Positions 1 to 11,642 are shown, counted from the first letter of the stretch. The stretch: DNA of 32,908 nt from Agarophyton chilense (GCA_030374765.1 JARGXX010000060.1:1-32908); one strand, 5' to 3'. The notes: generated from the sequence alone by a model not told the origin. Numbers and translations: made by a program.

Positions 1-3000
1 TTGGGTTGCGACTTTTGCGACCGCTTCGTCGAAGCGATCTTCCCCCGCCAACTGCGTGTCGAGATGGAGGATGGATCGTCCACTCCGATCGTTCGTCGTC
101 CGCTTAGGCGTGCCACGAAGAAGCATGTCCCGCTAACCGGCGCACAGGAACCTGGACCGGGTAACCGTGAATCTAATAAGCTCCGCGTCGCAGCGTCGTT
201 GTGCGTCCCGCCTGAGTCCCAAATGATGGTGAAAGTAACCTCCCTCAACACGGACTCTCCGGGTCTTACAACCATTGTCGTCACTGTATGACAGGCACAG
301 CCTCGCAATTCCGAATGGAATCGTCCATGTGGAGCCAAACCAACCGTTTCACGTGCTGATCGCCAAGCTAGGGACTGTACCCCAGTATCTGGTGAAGAAC
401 CAAGTGATAGGGTCCGTCATGCCGCACCCCATCGCTATGGTGCCGATAAAGCTGACCGCAGCTGACGTTCTCGGACTCGTTCACTCCAAGGAGGGGGAAA
501 GCCCGGAACCCGTTTCATCGCCGGAACCCGTTCAATCGCCGGTACCCGGGGCTCAACCTTTAAATCAGGGACGCAGCCCGTTTCAACGAGTGGTGACCGC
601 CCCGATCCAGTCCAAGAGCTCGAGGACTTGGATCTCAGCCACGTCCCAAAGTCATACCGCCATCGATTGCGAGAACTTTGAGGATAATTCACCACTATGT
701 GGGACGGCTCCCTTGGTGAGATTTCCACTACGGAACACCGGATTGATTTGCTACCGGACACCCGACCCATCTCTCAGCACCCATACCGTGCCGGACCCGC
801 CGCACGCGTGGAGGAAAAGGTACAAGTGGATAAAATGCTTCGAGCAGGAATCATTGAACCGGCTCAGTCGCCTTGGCTTTCCCCAGTAGTACTGGCCTCC
901 AAATCAGATGGTTCGTGGAGGTTTTGCGTCGACTACCGTCGGTTGAATGCCGTCACAGTCAAGGACGTGTATCCAATCCCAAGAATGGACGAGTACATTG
1001 ACTCGTTGGGCACCGCCCCCGTCTTTACAACCCTGGAAGCCAATTGGGGATACTGGCAAGTTCCGGTAAGGAAGCAAGACCAGGATAAAACCGCTTTCGC
1101 GTGTCACTCCGGTCTCTACCGTTTCAAACGGATGCCTTTTGGTCGTACCAACGCCCCTGCTACTTTCCAGCGAGCCATCGACATCCTATTGGACCGCTTC
1201 AAATGGCGTACCTGTCTGGTCTACCTGGATGACATAATCGTCTTCTCAGATAATCTGGACAAACATCTCACTCATGTGAGGGATATCATGACCACGCTTC
1301 GAGATGCGGGTGTCACTCTTAAGTTGAAGAAATGTGACTTCTTCACGGACACTGTGAAGTATCTCGGCCATGTTATCCGTCCAGGACGTGTCACAATCGA
1401 GGAGACTCGTGTTAAGTCACTCAAAGAGGCTAAAGAACCGTCGACGCAAACCGAGCTTCGTTCCTTTCTGGGACTCGCAAACGTCTACCGACGATTCATC
1501 CCGCACTTTGCGGACAAGGCTGCACCGTTAAACCCGCTTTTGTGGAAAGGCCAACCACCAAAACTGGACCCCTTCACCCCCTTTCAAACGGAATCTTTCA
1601 ACTCTCTTAAGGATTCTGTCGTCTCCGCCTCGATCCTCTCGTTTACCAAGCCTGGAAGGCCCTTCACCGTAGATACGGACGCCAGCGACTACCAAGTAGG
1701 TTGTGCACTCTTTCAAACTGCACCCAATGGGGAAAGACGCTCCGTAGGGTACTGGTCCCGATTGCTCAACGTCCACGAGAAAAATTACTCCGTCTCGGAG
1801 AAGGAATTCCTTGCAGTAGTGTGGGCATTACAAACGTTGCGCGCCTAGCTCATCGGTAATCATTTCACCTTTTTTACGGACCACGCATCACTTAGATGGC
1901 TACTCTCCATCTCGGACCCTTCAGGGCGCTTGATGCGTTGGCGTCTCCGTCTAGCGGAATTTGACTTTGACGTGCAGTACCGAAAAGGATCGTGCAACAC
2001 CCAAGCCGATGCTCTCTCCCGCCTGGTCACTACTGGCGAAGTACTACCCGTCAAAGACAATGAAATACCGTTCTTTGCAGTGAATGGCGACGACGCTAGC
2101 ATCGAGGACGGGGAACGAGACACACACTCTTTATATTCCGGTTCCGAATTGGGCGAATTTCTTCTCTCGGAAGATTCCGAGAAACCTTTACCAGGGAACT
2201 TCGGGCCTATTACTCTAGAGGAGATGGTACGGGAGCAATTCGCTGACCCGTTCTGCGCCAAGGTCCGCGCTCAACTCAATGGAGGAGGTACTCTCCCCTT
2301 TCAGGTGACTGACGCCGGATACCTTGTACGGACCGTCGGCTCGCACCCACAAATCGTGGTACCACATAACCTCCAGTCGAGAGAATTGCGGTTGTCGCCC
2401 TACTCCAAACTGAGTGGCCACGTCGGGGGACGGAAACTTTACGTCACCTTACGCCGTAACTCCTACTGGCCTGCCGTGGCAGTGGACTGATACGCAACGG
2501 TGCGGTTTTGTACCGATTGCGCTCGGAACCGTGTCAAACTCCGCCGTCATGCGACGAAGTTGAAGCTGTTTCCATCTCGCGCTCCATTGGAGTTTGTGGA
2601 CATCGATATACTCGGTCCCTTCCATACCACTAAGCGCAATTACAAGTTCTTACTCGTAATTACGGATCGCTTCTCCAAGCTGATCCGGACCGTACCGTTA
2701 CGGAAGATCTCCGCTATGAGCATGGCTCAAGCCTTCGTCCTACACTGGGTCTTCGTCTACGGTCCACCGGTCAACCTCCTCTCCGATAACGGGAGACAGT
2801 TCGCCTCTCGTTTCTTCGAGGATGTGTGTCGCATCTTGGATATTAAGAACCCGTTCACGACCACTTACCACCCCCAAACTAATGGGGAGGCCGAACGGTT
2901 CAACCGGACATTTACTTGCGACACTCCGTTCATACTTTGCAGACCACCCCAAAGATTGGGACTCGTTCAGTGATGCACTCACCTTTGTGTACAATACGCA

Positions 3001-3263
3001 GGGTCACATGACAACTGGATTATCGCCCTTCGAGCTGGTACTGTCCCGTACCCCACCGCCCGTGGCGCTGGAACCACAGCCCACACTGGATACCTTTCCG
3101 TCACCGACTGCTTACCGCGAAGCGTGGAAAACTAGGCTCAAGAAGCTCGTTCCCGCCGCACGGCGTTCAACGGGCCGAGCCCAGGCCGTTTACAAGCGTG
3201 ACTTTGATACCAAAGCCCCTCGCTCGCCGCCACGTCTCTCCCCCGACGGTTATGTATTCCGTC
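1..3263 (+). pseudogene. Ty3/gypsy retrotransposon pol remnant (protease end, RT, RNase H, integrase)
   Basis: This is the 3' two thirds of a Ty3/gypsy polyprotein whose 5' end lies outside the window. In order it holds the tail of the aspartic protease (residue run DFCDRFVEAIFP near base 10), the protease-RT linker, reverse transcriptase (about 820-1380, YLDD box at 1222-1233), RNase H (TDASDY near 1675, DH near 1880), a degraded zinc-binding integrase head (CTDC near 2512) and the integrase core (DIDILG near 2596, SDNG near 2782, ERFNR near 2893). It is dead: the frame changes near 290, near 590 and near 2915, and in-frame stops lie at 688, 694, 1846 and 2488. The first catalytic Asp of RT is Glu here (codon 1036-1038). 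The reading ends abruptly after the post-integrase GPY-like strand (GYVF, near 3250), so the C-terminus and 3' LTR are missing. Identification is secure; boundaries are approximate. Confidence 0.93.
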
Positions 3264-3940
3264 TGTGTTTTCGGAAAGCTAGTATTGGGTTCTAGATTTC
3301 TAGTTTGGGTGTGCTAGAATGTCTATGGTTAGCATTCATAGATTCGCAGATTTTTGATGCCAGAATATCTAGCGCAAAAATACTAGCCCAAGTGAATTTT
3401 GGGGAGAATGTGGAAAACTAGCAATCATCTGTACTTACACCGGCACACTAGGAAGAATGGAAGAGAACTTGGGAGATATCTTTCGATACTCATTAATCCT
3501 AGACCATGAATTCTATCGACAATGAAAGGAATACTGAACGCTATCTGGCGCATGATCATTCATTTCGCGCAGGTATCGTAGCTAGTATGAGCCGCTCAAA
3601 TGCCCTGCACATTCAATTTAATTTCCTCTAATGACCCTAATGGCCAGTGCATAATACGGCGATCCTGCAACTGAGACCCGAAACGGGTCCCCGTTGCACG
3701 TGAAATGAGATCTTCCCAATTCGCATGCGGTGACCCGCTTTGCATCACGTCCCCCGATCGTTGCGCTTCAATTCGCGTCGCGCGAAGCGCGACGCGAAGA
3801 ACCCTCCATTCTCCGAGAACCATCCAAGCAGTACACCAGTTCACCCTTCATCAATCCCCAATTCCTACCTAAGTAGATAGACATCACAAAATCACACAAG
3901 TTAGAGCCCAATTCCTCTCTTCATGCAAGCAAATTCCATA
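3264..3940. other. Junction and non-coding stretch right of the gypsy remnant
   Basis: The gypsy reading stops at about 3263 and a CTAG-rich sequence begins (TGTGTTTTCGGAAAGCTAG at 3264). A related sequence starts at 22748, where the second gypsy fragment is also cut. An A/G-rich tract ending at 3408 followed by TGTGG (3409) could be a polypurine tract plus LTR start, but no matching LTR was found. A short open frame on the minus strand (3596-3844, 82 residues) resembles nothing I know. The rest holds no recognisable gene. Confidence 0.4.
3772..3798. repeat. Perfect 12-bp-stem GC-rich hairpin
   Basis: The bases ttcgcgtcgcgc and their exact reverse complement flank a 3-nt loop (gaa). It is a strong isolated inverted repeat about 140 bp left of the tandem array. 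Its role is unknown; a transposon end or a structural site are both possible. Confidence 0.6.
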
Positions 3941-4855
3941 TAAACAAACTTACCTCTGTCAAAAATGTGCTCCTCGTCTTGCCTCCACTTTCTTCATTCG
4001 CATCAATAAATAGACAAAAGTCAGATCTCCGTCACAACACAAACCCAAACCACATCAGCACGCCACTCACCTCTATAGCGACCACTTATCCCATCTCTTG
4101 TCCAACCTTGCCCCCCTGTTCTCTTGCAGCAGCAAACAACGACAAGTCAGATCTCCTTCCCCTACGGCATGTCAGATCTCCTTCCCTAACGCATATAAGA
4201 TACGATGGAAGCTCGCACTTACCTTTGATGCCACCATTTCCCGATCAACCATTGTCGTAACAAGAAAGAAATATAAGTCAGACTTCCACCAAAAATCGAA
4301 ACCACATTACTTCAATGACGCACTCACTTCCTAAGAAACTTGCTCGGCCCAGTCCTTCTAGAATATCTCCCTCCTCACCCAATCGCTCCTTTCTGTCGCT
4401 TCGCAGCAGCAAAAAATAACATGTCAGAACTCATTCCAAAAACAATACCAGACACAAGTAGCACTCGCACTTACCCGCATTCCATCCTTCCCTCTTCATA
4501 CAACGTCGCCGGCACTTTCGTAACAATAAAAAATACAAGTCAGATCTCCGTCAAAAACAGAAAGAAATTTCCTCAGCGACGAACTCACCTCCTAAGCCGC
4601 TTGCTTGATTCACTTCCTTCAAGGAGGTTCCCCTCCCCACACACTCTTTCCTCTCCGTCACTTCGCAGCAGCAAACAAGAACATGTCAGATATCCTTCCT
4701 AAATCTCTAAGAGACACCAGTAGCACTCCCACTCACCTTTAACTCAACGAATCCTGCCCCCCCCTTCCAATTTTATGTCGCTTCGCAGCCACAGTCAAAA
4801 ATATGTCAGGTCTCCGTCCAGATTGCAGGGCAAAAAACGTAGCAAACTCACCTGT
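3940..4855 (-). repeat. Degenerate tandem array with intron-like motif pairs on the minus strand
   Basis: Seven units are visible. Each holds a motif close to AGTCAGATCTCCGTC followed about 45 bp later by ACTCACCT or ACTTACCT. GTCAG starts at 4020, 4146 (with a local copy at 4171), 4277, 4423, 4539, 4685 and 4805. The partner motif starts at 4065, 4217, 4322, 4469, 4583, 4731 and 4846. Unit distances alternate near 115 and 148 bp, giving a dimeric period of about 262 bp. Every second unit has TTCGCAGCAGCAAA just left of GTCAG. Read on the minus strand, the motifs are AGGTGAGT/AGGTAAGT (splice-donor consensus) and CTGAC (branch-point consensus), followed by pyrimidine-rich sequence and an AAG. 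A further donor/branch/acceptor trio lies at about 3957-3872 (minus). Either these are remnants of repeated short introns and mini-exons, or subterminal repeats of a transposon that happen to look like splice sites. Confidence 0.7.
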
Positions 4856-5518
4856 TCATCATCATGAGGGCCGCTGAAATAGGTTTCCCATGTTAGCAAC
4901 AAGAAGGAGAACAAACACACCAGGTCAACGTAGCGCGCCGCGTACCTCCAAATCGCAACCCACTCACCCGCCTACCCTCCACCCCACGCTGCATCACCCA
5001 TCGCTCCCCTCGCTCTTCGCTTGCTTGCGCATGACCACAAACAGTTTCAAGGCCCCAGATCAACATAGAAGACGTACTTCTCAATCGCAAGCTGGTCAAC
5101 CCGTCACTACCCACACCGCACCCCATCACTAAACGCCCTGGTCGTGCTCCGCCCGCTCGCGCACAAATAGAAACAGAGTCAGCACTGGTGAAACGCACGC
5201 GCAATACCACTTCTCACGCACCTAGAAAACGCGGAAGGTCCACAAGGTCCAGAAGACATCATATCACAGGATCTCAAGATCCCACAACAGCTCATCCGGC
5301 CAATACTCACAATCAAGACAAGTACACGCCGCCGCTCAAAAATATACAACTTTGAATATTTTCATTCCAACCCACTTTCCAAGCCACATATGCGCCGTTT
5401 CTGTCTTGCCACACGACTTGTGAGTGTCTCTGGCGCATCACTTGACTTTGGTGGGTACGCCAGATAAGTTTATACTCTCCCCACCGTCCTCGTCGTGCAT
5501 CTTCCTCACTTCCAGCCT
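4856..5518. other. Gene-poor CT-rich leader region
   Basis: No convincing protein is visible on either strand. A further donor/branch-like pair occurs on the minus strand (CTGAC at 5182-5178, AGGTGCGT at 5223-5216), so the array to the left may continue here in decayed form. The right part is strongly CT-rich on the + strand, as expected upstream of a fungal gene. Confidence 0.35.
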
Positions 5519-5525
5519 GTATATA
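5519..5525 (+). promoter_or_regulatory. Candidate TATA box of the transposase gene
   Basis: TATATAG lies 83 bp upstream of the ATG at 5608 and is followed by a CT-rich stretch, the usual arrangement for a fungal core promoter. Only position and composition support it. Confidence 0.3.
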
Positions 5526-5607
5526 GTATCCCCCTCTCTCCTCGTCCTACGTCTTTTTCACCTCCCCGATTTACTTTCCGAGATCGCGCGCAGGCACCCC
5601 CCACACC

Positions 5608-8600
5608 ATGCAGCCTTCTCGCTTCCCAAGGTGCACCTTCCAGACAAAAGGTCATACCTCCCTTGTCCAACACCAGCGCCGGTGTCGCTACCGCACCACC
5701 TGCAACGCCTTCCTCGCCACCACCCCCAAAAGATGGAACTCAATTCCCACCACGCACGAAGCGCCCACGCGTCCAGACCGTAGAAACCCGCTCCGTTGGC
5801 ATCTCCAACGCCTTTCCAACATCTTTCCGCTGGTAGAACAGGACGACTACCATTCGAGCCAGCTCGCTCTGGCCATACGCTCCACAGACGCCGCCCACCT
5901 TCTCAACGCTTCTTTTCGTTGCCATTCTCCCAGCCCTCGCCCAGTCGTGAAGCTCCATCCAATCGTCTCCTACATCTCCTTCATCGCCACCAAGCTCGGC
6001 AAACGCAAAGCCGACGAACTCATTACCCTCCTCAAGGCCCCAACTACTCCCAAACACTTATTCAACAGGTTACCTCCGTCTCCCACTGCCTTCAACTTCA
6101 TTCCAAACTGTTCGAGGAAACTGTCGGCTCCATCGGCTTCAAATTCACAACCGTTCGTCACAATCCCTCAAACATCACCGCAACTCTCTACCTCAAAAAC
6201 CCCGTCGATGCCCTTCTCTAGCAACTTCGCTACGCCACTCGCGCTAACACCTTCTTTCACCCCATCAGACAATGTTATTCAGATGGTTCTCCTGCACTCG
6301 CTCATCCCATGGCTTCAAAACTCGGCAGTTGTGTTTATCCGGACCTCAAACACCACAACCTCTGCTCTCAAGACCCAGATGTTATTTGGCACAACGCGGA
6401 CATCTCTGGCATGAAATCTTTCATCGGCTTCATCCAGCTCTACTCGGGCAAGTCTTCCACCTCCCTGAAAAGCTCCTCTATCACCTCCTACCCCCTTCAC
6501 ATCACCCTCCTCAACTTTTCAGACTCCTTCCGCCGCCATTGCATCTCCCGCAACTACACCCTCCTTGGCTACTTTCCCACCTCGTTCGACGCGTTTTCCT
6601 CCCCATCCGACGAGTAATCCATCGAAGGCCACCTTCTTTCTTCAGCCCTCAGCCGCACAACCCGATTGAAACTCATCCAAGAATCTCTACAAACCATCCT
6701 CGAACCCCTCGCTGCAGTCGCCCTCAAGGGTTTCCCTTTCCGTGATGAAGACCAGGTCATTAGACAGTGCCACCCAGTCATCGCAAACTATGCTGCAGAC
6801 ATCCCAGAAGCAAAAGACATCCTCGCCATCCTACACGGCACAAACCCATCCAAGCCGTGCCACAGATGCCTATCACCTCGCTCCGACCTCAACCTCCACC
6901 TCACTTCCGTATCCCCTTGAAATATTTCCCACACCCGTCACACCAGATCCGTACACGACGCCCTTCTCAAGGATGCCAACGACGTCGAACAACTTCGCCG
7001 ACCGCGCGTAGCAAGAACTCTCAGAGACCAAGCAGCATCTCTCCTCCGCACAAACTCCCTCTCCGCGTACCACTCCTTCTTCGAAACATACCCTCTTCTT
7101 AATATATCCCCACTCCTCAGCCCTTACTCTATCTTCTCCTTCGAACCCCTTGACAATTTCCATCTGGGTATCTCCAAGCTCGTCAAACTGGCAACCATCG
7201 AACGCTTGAAGTCCGACAGCCTCTTCACTACTCTCGCGTCCTCCAACGGCTCCTCGGAATCCTTTAAATCCATCCGAAGCTCCCTTCTGACCCACGCAAA
7301 CAACATCCTCGCAGATATCGAAGCCAACATCTCCGCACACGGACTGCACATCGAATTTTCCACACCCGAAAAGGGTACATACCTAAACGGGTTCTACACC
7401 TTGGACGGCATCAAATGCATGCTCGAGGCAAAAGACTACCGCGCTGTCGACATGGTCTCACCCTTCATAGGTGCCTTCTTCGACCGTTGTTGCGGTGAAG
7501 TTGACACAGCTCCCATCACCTCCATCTTTACAGCATACGCAGACCTCTTCACCGCCGCACTCTACAACAACACCACCTCAGAATGAAGAGACCAACGACT
7601 TTACAACCTCCAGGAACTCATCAATTACTTCAAGTCTCTCTGCGTCTCCGTCCTCGCCCCTTTCCAAGCTTCTCACTTCAGAACACTGAAGTTCCACCTT
7701 CTAGACCACATCATTGCTGATATTGATCTATACGGAGGTCTTCAATTCACTGACGCCGGCATCTACGAACATGCACACCTCCTCTTCAAAAACCACTATC
7801 GACGAATATCCCGAAGATCTTCAACCGCTCACAGAGAAACACTCGACGCAATCCAGCTCGCAGAATGCTTCCGAAACTCAACCGCCATTCCCCATCACAT
7901 TTCCTCCTCCTCAAACTCCTCCTTCCGTCATGCTCGACGGTTTTCCTTGGTCCGCGACGGTACCACCGTGCTCTTCCGCGACATCATCACTGCAAAGAAG
8001 TACCTCCGTGCAAACCAAAACTGCTCCAATGCCTCTCTCTCAAACAGGTTCACCTCTTTCACCCTTTCTTTCATCCCCCAAATCTCACGCGACGCCATTT
8101 CACCCTTTCACGATCTTTGCCTCGAAGCTATCGGACTCTCTTCCTCTTCCCTGTCTCTCTCCTTTCTTACCTTCTCCCTGGTCAACTCCGCCTACATCCC
8201 CAGCGGATTCACCCTCGCCCTACAAGACGTCGACCAAACATTCAACTGCATCCGCTTCAGAGAACCACCAGTCCCCGTCACACAGCGCATATTTGCCACC
8301 TCCACCTTCGGTCCTTCCAAACTTCCAAAGTTCTCTCACATTCTCGTCTCCGGTACTCCACCACCTAACTGCAACTTCCCCACTGTTTGGGTCTGCAAGC
8401 TCCTCGCCCTTCTTTGCTTTACCAAAAAAGATGAAAATCCTGACGAACGCGAATACGCTTTCGTCCGCTTCTTCGAACTCACAACTCCCCTCGATCACAT
8501 GGATGAAACCCTGAAGTACATCACCCTCCGTTTGGCAACAGACGATGAACAGGACCACAATATCCCCCCCGCTGGAAACAGATTCCAACGCTCTGGCTCC

Positions 8601-8789
8601 TATGTCGCACCCTGGTTCGGTCTCGTTCCCTTCTCCGCCATCCTCAGTTCCGTCCATCTTGTCCGCCAGAACTACCCAGCACGCCCTTTCTTCCCGCCCC
8701 TCCCCTGGCATGAACATCGCTTCTCTATCAACAGATTCTACAGCGACCCACGAGCGAGAGCTTGTTTCTCTACAAAAGAATCAACTTGA
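5608..8789 (+). pseudogene. Plavaka/KDZ-like DNA transposase, inactivated
   Basis: This is a large cut-and-paste type transposase of the kind widespread in Agaricomycetes. It opens with a C2H2-like finger (CTF...GHTSLVQHQRRC, 5632-5690). Recognisable blocks follow: the block ending YSGKSS (about 6435-6460), where the family usually has a Tyr-Ser/Leu-Asp motif, so the expected acidic residue is Gly here; YPLHITLLNFS (about 6490); a block with ADIPEAKDILAILHG then PCHRCLS (6795-6880); LDNFHLG (about 7149); a block starting FHLLDHIIADIDLYGG (about 7692-7740) with GIYEHAH and an Arg-rich run (7758-7820); and a C-terminal HEHRFSINRFYSD (about 8710-8750). After a frameshift near 6060 the reading stays in one frame to 8789, interrupted only by stops at 6219, 6615, 6918 and 7584. 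The minus-strand accessory ORFs end 34 bp downstream. I am confident it is a transposase; the Plavaka assignment is from memory of family motifs. Confidence 0.75.
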
Positions 8790-8823
8790 AGCAAATGAAA
8801 CCCATATTCTGATATTAAAGTTA

Positions 8824-9780
8824 TCAATCATCAAAAATATCTAGTTCACCTCCGCCTTCCACCCCCTCCCCATCTCTCTCCTCCCCTTCCTCTTTCGCCT
8901 CCCATATTTCTTTCTCCTCCGCTAACAACTCCGTAAACTCGCGTTCTTCAGGCATACAACGTCCGACGTAGCAATCAAATACATACCCTAGAAAAGTAGT
9001 CATCTCCTCCAAAAACTCCTCGTAGCGAACACCCAGATAGACCAGCTGGTTCGAAGGCATCCAAAACGCAACGGTCCCTTCACGTTCCTCATTTCCCAGC
9101 ACTTCAGTCGGGTCCTCATCCTTCACACCATGGTTCACAAGCTCCTCTCCGTACTTCTCTTCCACCTTCCTTCTCGCTGTCCGTAAGATATCCTCCACAG
9201 CCACAGGCAGATGCTTCGCATACAGTTCCGAAAACAGCATCTGTCGCTTCCCTCCTCTACCCATCTCCTCATCCAACGCCTCTACCACAGATGCAATCCC
9301 CGCATCCAAGCGGGCCAGATGCATCACACTTCCATCCACATACTGTGTCTCTCCTTCCTTCCACGGTTGCTCCACATCGTACCCCATAAACTCTCTCAAC
9401 ACCTCCACACTCAATCCGTTCTTGAAGCACAATTCATCAGGTTCATCCTCGTACTTTGTCGAGTTCACATCGTACCCTGAAAAACATAGGTTCTCCATCT
9501 TGTCCATCCTCCATGCAGATATGACGGGCTCCCCATTCGCGGCTTTCGGGAACAACTTCTCCCGAGCCTCCATCTTCTGCTCTTCATACAACACATTCAG
9601 TTCTTCATCATCCTCGTTAAGAGGTTTTCTAGCAAGTAGAGTATATCCCAGACCCAAAAACAACCTATCCCTCGCATTCCTTTTCCGCACCCCCACAGCA
9701 TCACTGAGAGCCTGTTTCATCCGCCTCCTCAAACACGTATCCCTCCTCAACTCCTCTTCACACTGCTTCTTCATCCCCAT
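8824..9780 (-). pseudogene. Transposon accessory ORF, C-terminal part (unknown function)
   Basis: A 318-residue charged, Glu/Lys-rich soluble protein with no domain I recognise. It ends in an acidic tail (about the last 50 residues, closing LDIFDD). The same frame is open upstream of the ATG to about 9890, where it reads LHSVFSGG and ELENPI before an in-frame TAG near 9804. It overlaps the ORF to its right by 10 bp in another frame. I therefore read it as the C-terminal half of the protein encoded at 9771-11642, separated from it by a frameshift near 9880 and one stop. It converges on the transposase with a 34-bp gap, which ties it to that element. It is long and free of internal stops. Confidence 0.6.
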
Positions 9781-11642
9781 CCCCGCAAAATTTCTCTATA
9801 TCGGATTCTCCAACTCCATCCGCACCACATGCAACAACATCTCATCACTTCCCCCTGAAAAGACGGAGTGTAGGCCTTCGGTCCCCACGACTTTCTTCCT
9901 GTTGCCAGCTCCATAGGATCTAAAGGCACCATCTTCTTTTCATTTATAATCAGAATAATTTGATTCCTCCCCGCCCTCACTTCTTCTGCCCGGTTCGACC
10001 AGTTTCGCTCCGGTTCCCTCCTTCCGAAGCACAACTCACTCGTCTCCTCCTTTGCAGAACGCAATATGTTCTCGTAAACTCTCCAGGCTACTCCAATAAA
10101 TCGCATATCCACTTCAATTCCATACCGTTTCCGACCCCCCTTCCCTTCTTCGCCACCCACTTGTCCTGTTCGACCACGAAGAGTCTCTTTCAATGACGTC
10201 AGCAGCATTTCCTTTTTCTTATCTTCGCCCTCCAGCCTCTTCATATCCCTGTGGGCGATTTTTAAGCTTAGTTGCAAACTTGCGTTGTCATCCCTTGCCC
10301 TTTGAAGCTCCCCGTTCATGTCTCCAAACTTGGCCAACAGCTGATTCCGCCCCATAATCTTCGTTTCTGCATACGTCATCCCCTTTTGTTCGCCTTCCTT
10401 CCACGGGCGAATTGCATCCTCATCCTCCTCATCCCCACCCCAGAGTCCATCTCTTTTTTCAACCTCCCCTCCCTTCCTCCACTCCCTCACACTCTGGTTT
10501 CTCGGAGGTCTCCCCGCGCCCAATCGGTCGTTTGACCCCTCAGCGTGCCCTTTTTTGACACTCCTCACTGCATGATCCGGGTTTTGTCGATAAGAAGACC
10601 GTTGTACTGATCTGCATTCCGGGACTCTGCGAAATTGCACCCCCTTCCTCCCAACCACGACTCCTTCTCCCTTAGGCTCCGTCCCTACACGTTTCTCCCC
10701 GCTCCCGCTTGGTATGGCCTTTGGAAAACGAACTTGGCCTTTACTTCGTCCCGCACTCCCACCTGGAACAATTTCGTCCTTTGATTCGTCAAAAACGTGT
10801 TTCTTTGAAACAGCAGTGCCTCCGCGTACCTCATTTATTTCTAAACCATGCCCTTCTGCCTCATTGCCTTCTCCTTTTTCATGGAAGTTAACACCATGGG
10901 AACCACTACACTGTCGCCTCTTCGCTTCTCTCTCGGTCCCATTCTCTTCGTCACTAGCTAAGGTTGGAATGTCGTGAACGGCCCGATTACGAGTCATCGG
11001 ACCTCCCGAATTTCTTTCGATCCTCCTCACCACCTCGCTCACCGTACCTTCCGTTGCAGACGACGAACCTCTTTCTTGCTCCTTTTCCTTCACCGTCTTA
11101 GCAGAGGGCTTCTTGGCTGAAGGTGCAGACGGAGTGGAGGACGGTGTCTGTGGAAGAGTCGCCCCTTCGCCACCATAAAGTTTCATCATGTTCACGTCCC
11201 AGCAATAGAAAGAGTTGCGCTCCATATCACCCAGACGGTTCGGTACGGTATCTGTAGTTTTGAACGGATAAGGGCAATCCATTTCTTTCTCATCCTGAAT
11301 CAACAACTTCCATACCACCACGGGTTTCTCCTTCGCCTTCCCGACCAGTTTGTGACCATGCAACTCTCTCCCAAAATCTCCCGTAAGCCTCCCCGTCGCA
11401 TCAACCGCACCCCTTACAAATGCCTTCACCACGACTTTCTTTTCGCCGTTCGGCGTGGTCACCAACCGAGTCACCTGCTCGTCAGGTTTCGGCTTCCATG
11501 GTGGGATTCCTACCTTATTCGCCCGCGTTGCTCCGCTGCGCGTTGCAGGCATCGCGTCCTTCCTGCTAGAAGCCGTAACAGGCGGCTTGGGTTTCCGAGA
11601 ACTCCGAATGATCCTCCTGTTCTCTGCGTTTTTGCGCCGCAT
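9771..11642 (-). pseudogene. Transposon accessory ORF, N-terminal part with a domain shared with the 29.8-30.2 kb reading
   Basis: The open frame reaches 12161, but its first 173 codons run through an unrelated gene remnant and decayed sequence, so I start at the ATG at 11642 (MRRKNAENRR). The first 50 residues are basic. A compact domain of about 65 residues follows (HGHKL, VVVWKLLI, PYPFK, LGDM, YCWDVNMM), matched by a similar domain near 29.8-30.0 kb. The middle is long, low-complexity and rich in Ser/Lys/Glu/Gly. A likely coiled coil follows (NQLLAKFGDMNGELQRARDD to LLTSLKETL), then a block with RFIGVAWRVYENIL. The last 35 residues look frameshifted (CCCMWCGWSW), and the true continuation is in the frame of the ORF at 8824-9780. 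I know no function. The placement suggests a DNA-binding or regulatory partner of the transposase (inference). Confidence 0.55.

Noticed and set aside
3398..3412. Polypurine tract and LTR start after the first gypsy remnant
   Set aside because: A purine-rich tract followed by TG is present, but there is no second copy of the following sequence and the pol reading is already broken off 140 bp earlier.
7865..8368. Long alternative frames on + inside the transposase (for example 167 residues)
   Set aside because: They are Ser/Pro/His-rich shadows caused by the CT-rich coding strand. The family motifs lie in the other frame.
5608..8789. Reading the in-frame stops as a reassigned genetic code (Gln/Arg)
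   Set aside because: All three stop codons would have to be reassigned, real frameshifts also occur, and intact ORFs in the window end at ordinary stops. Pseudogenes explain it better.
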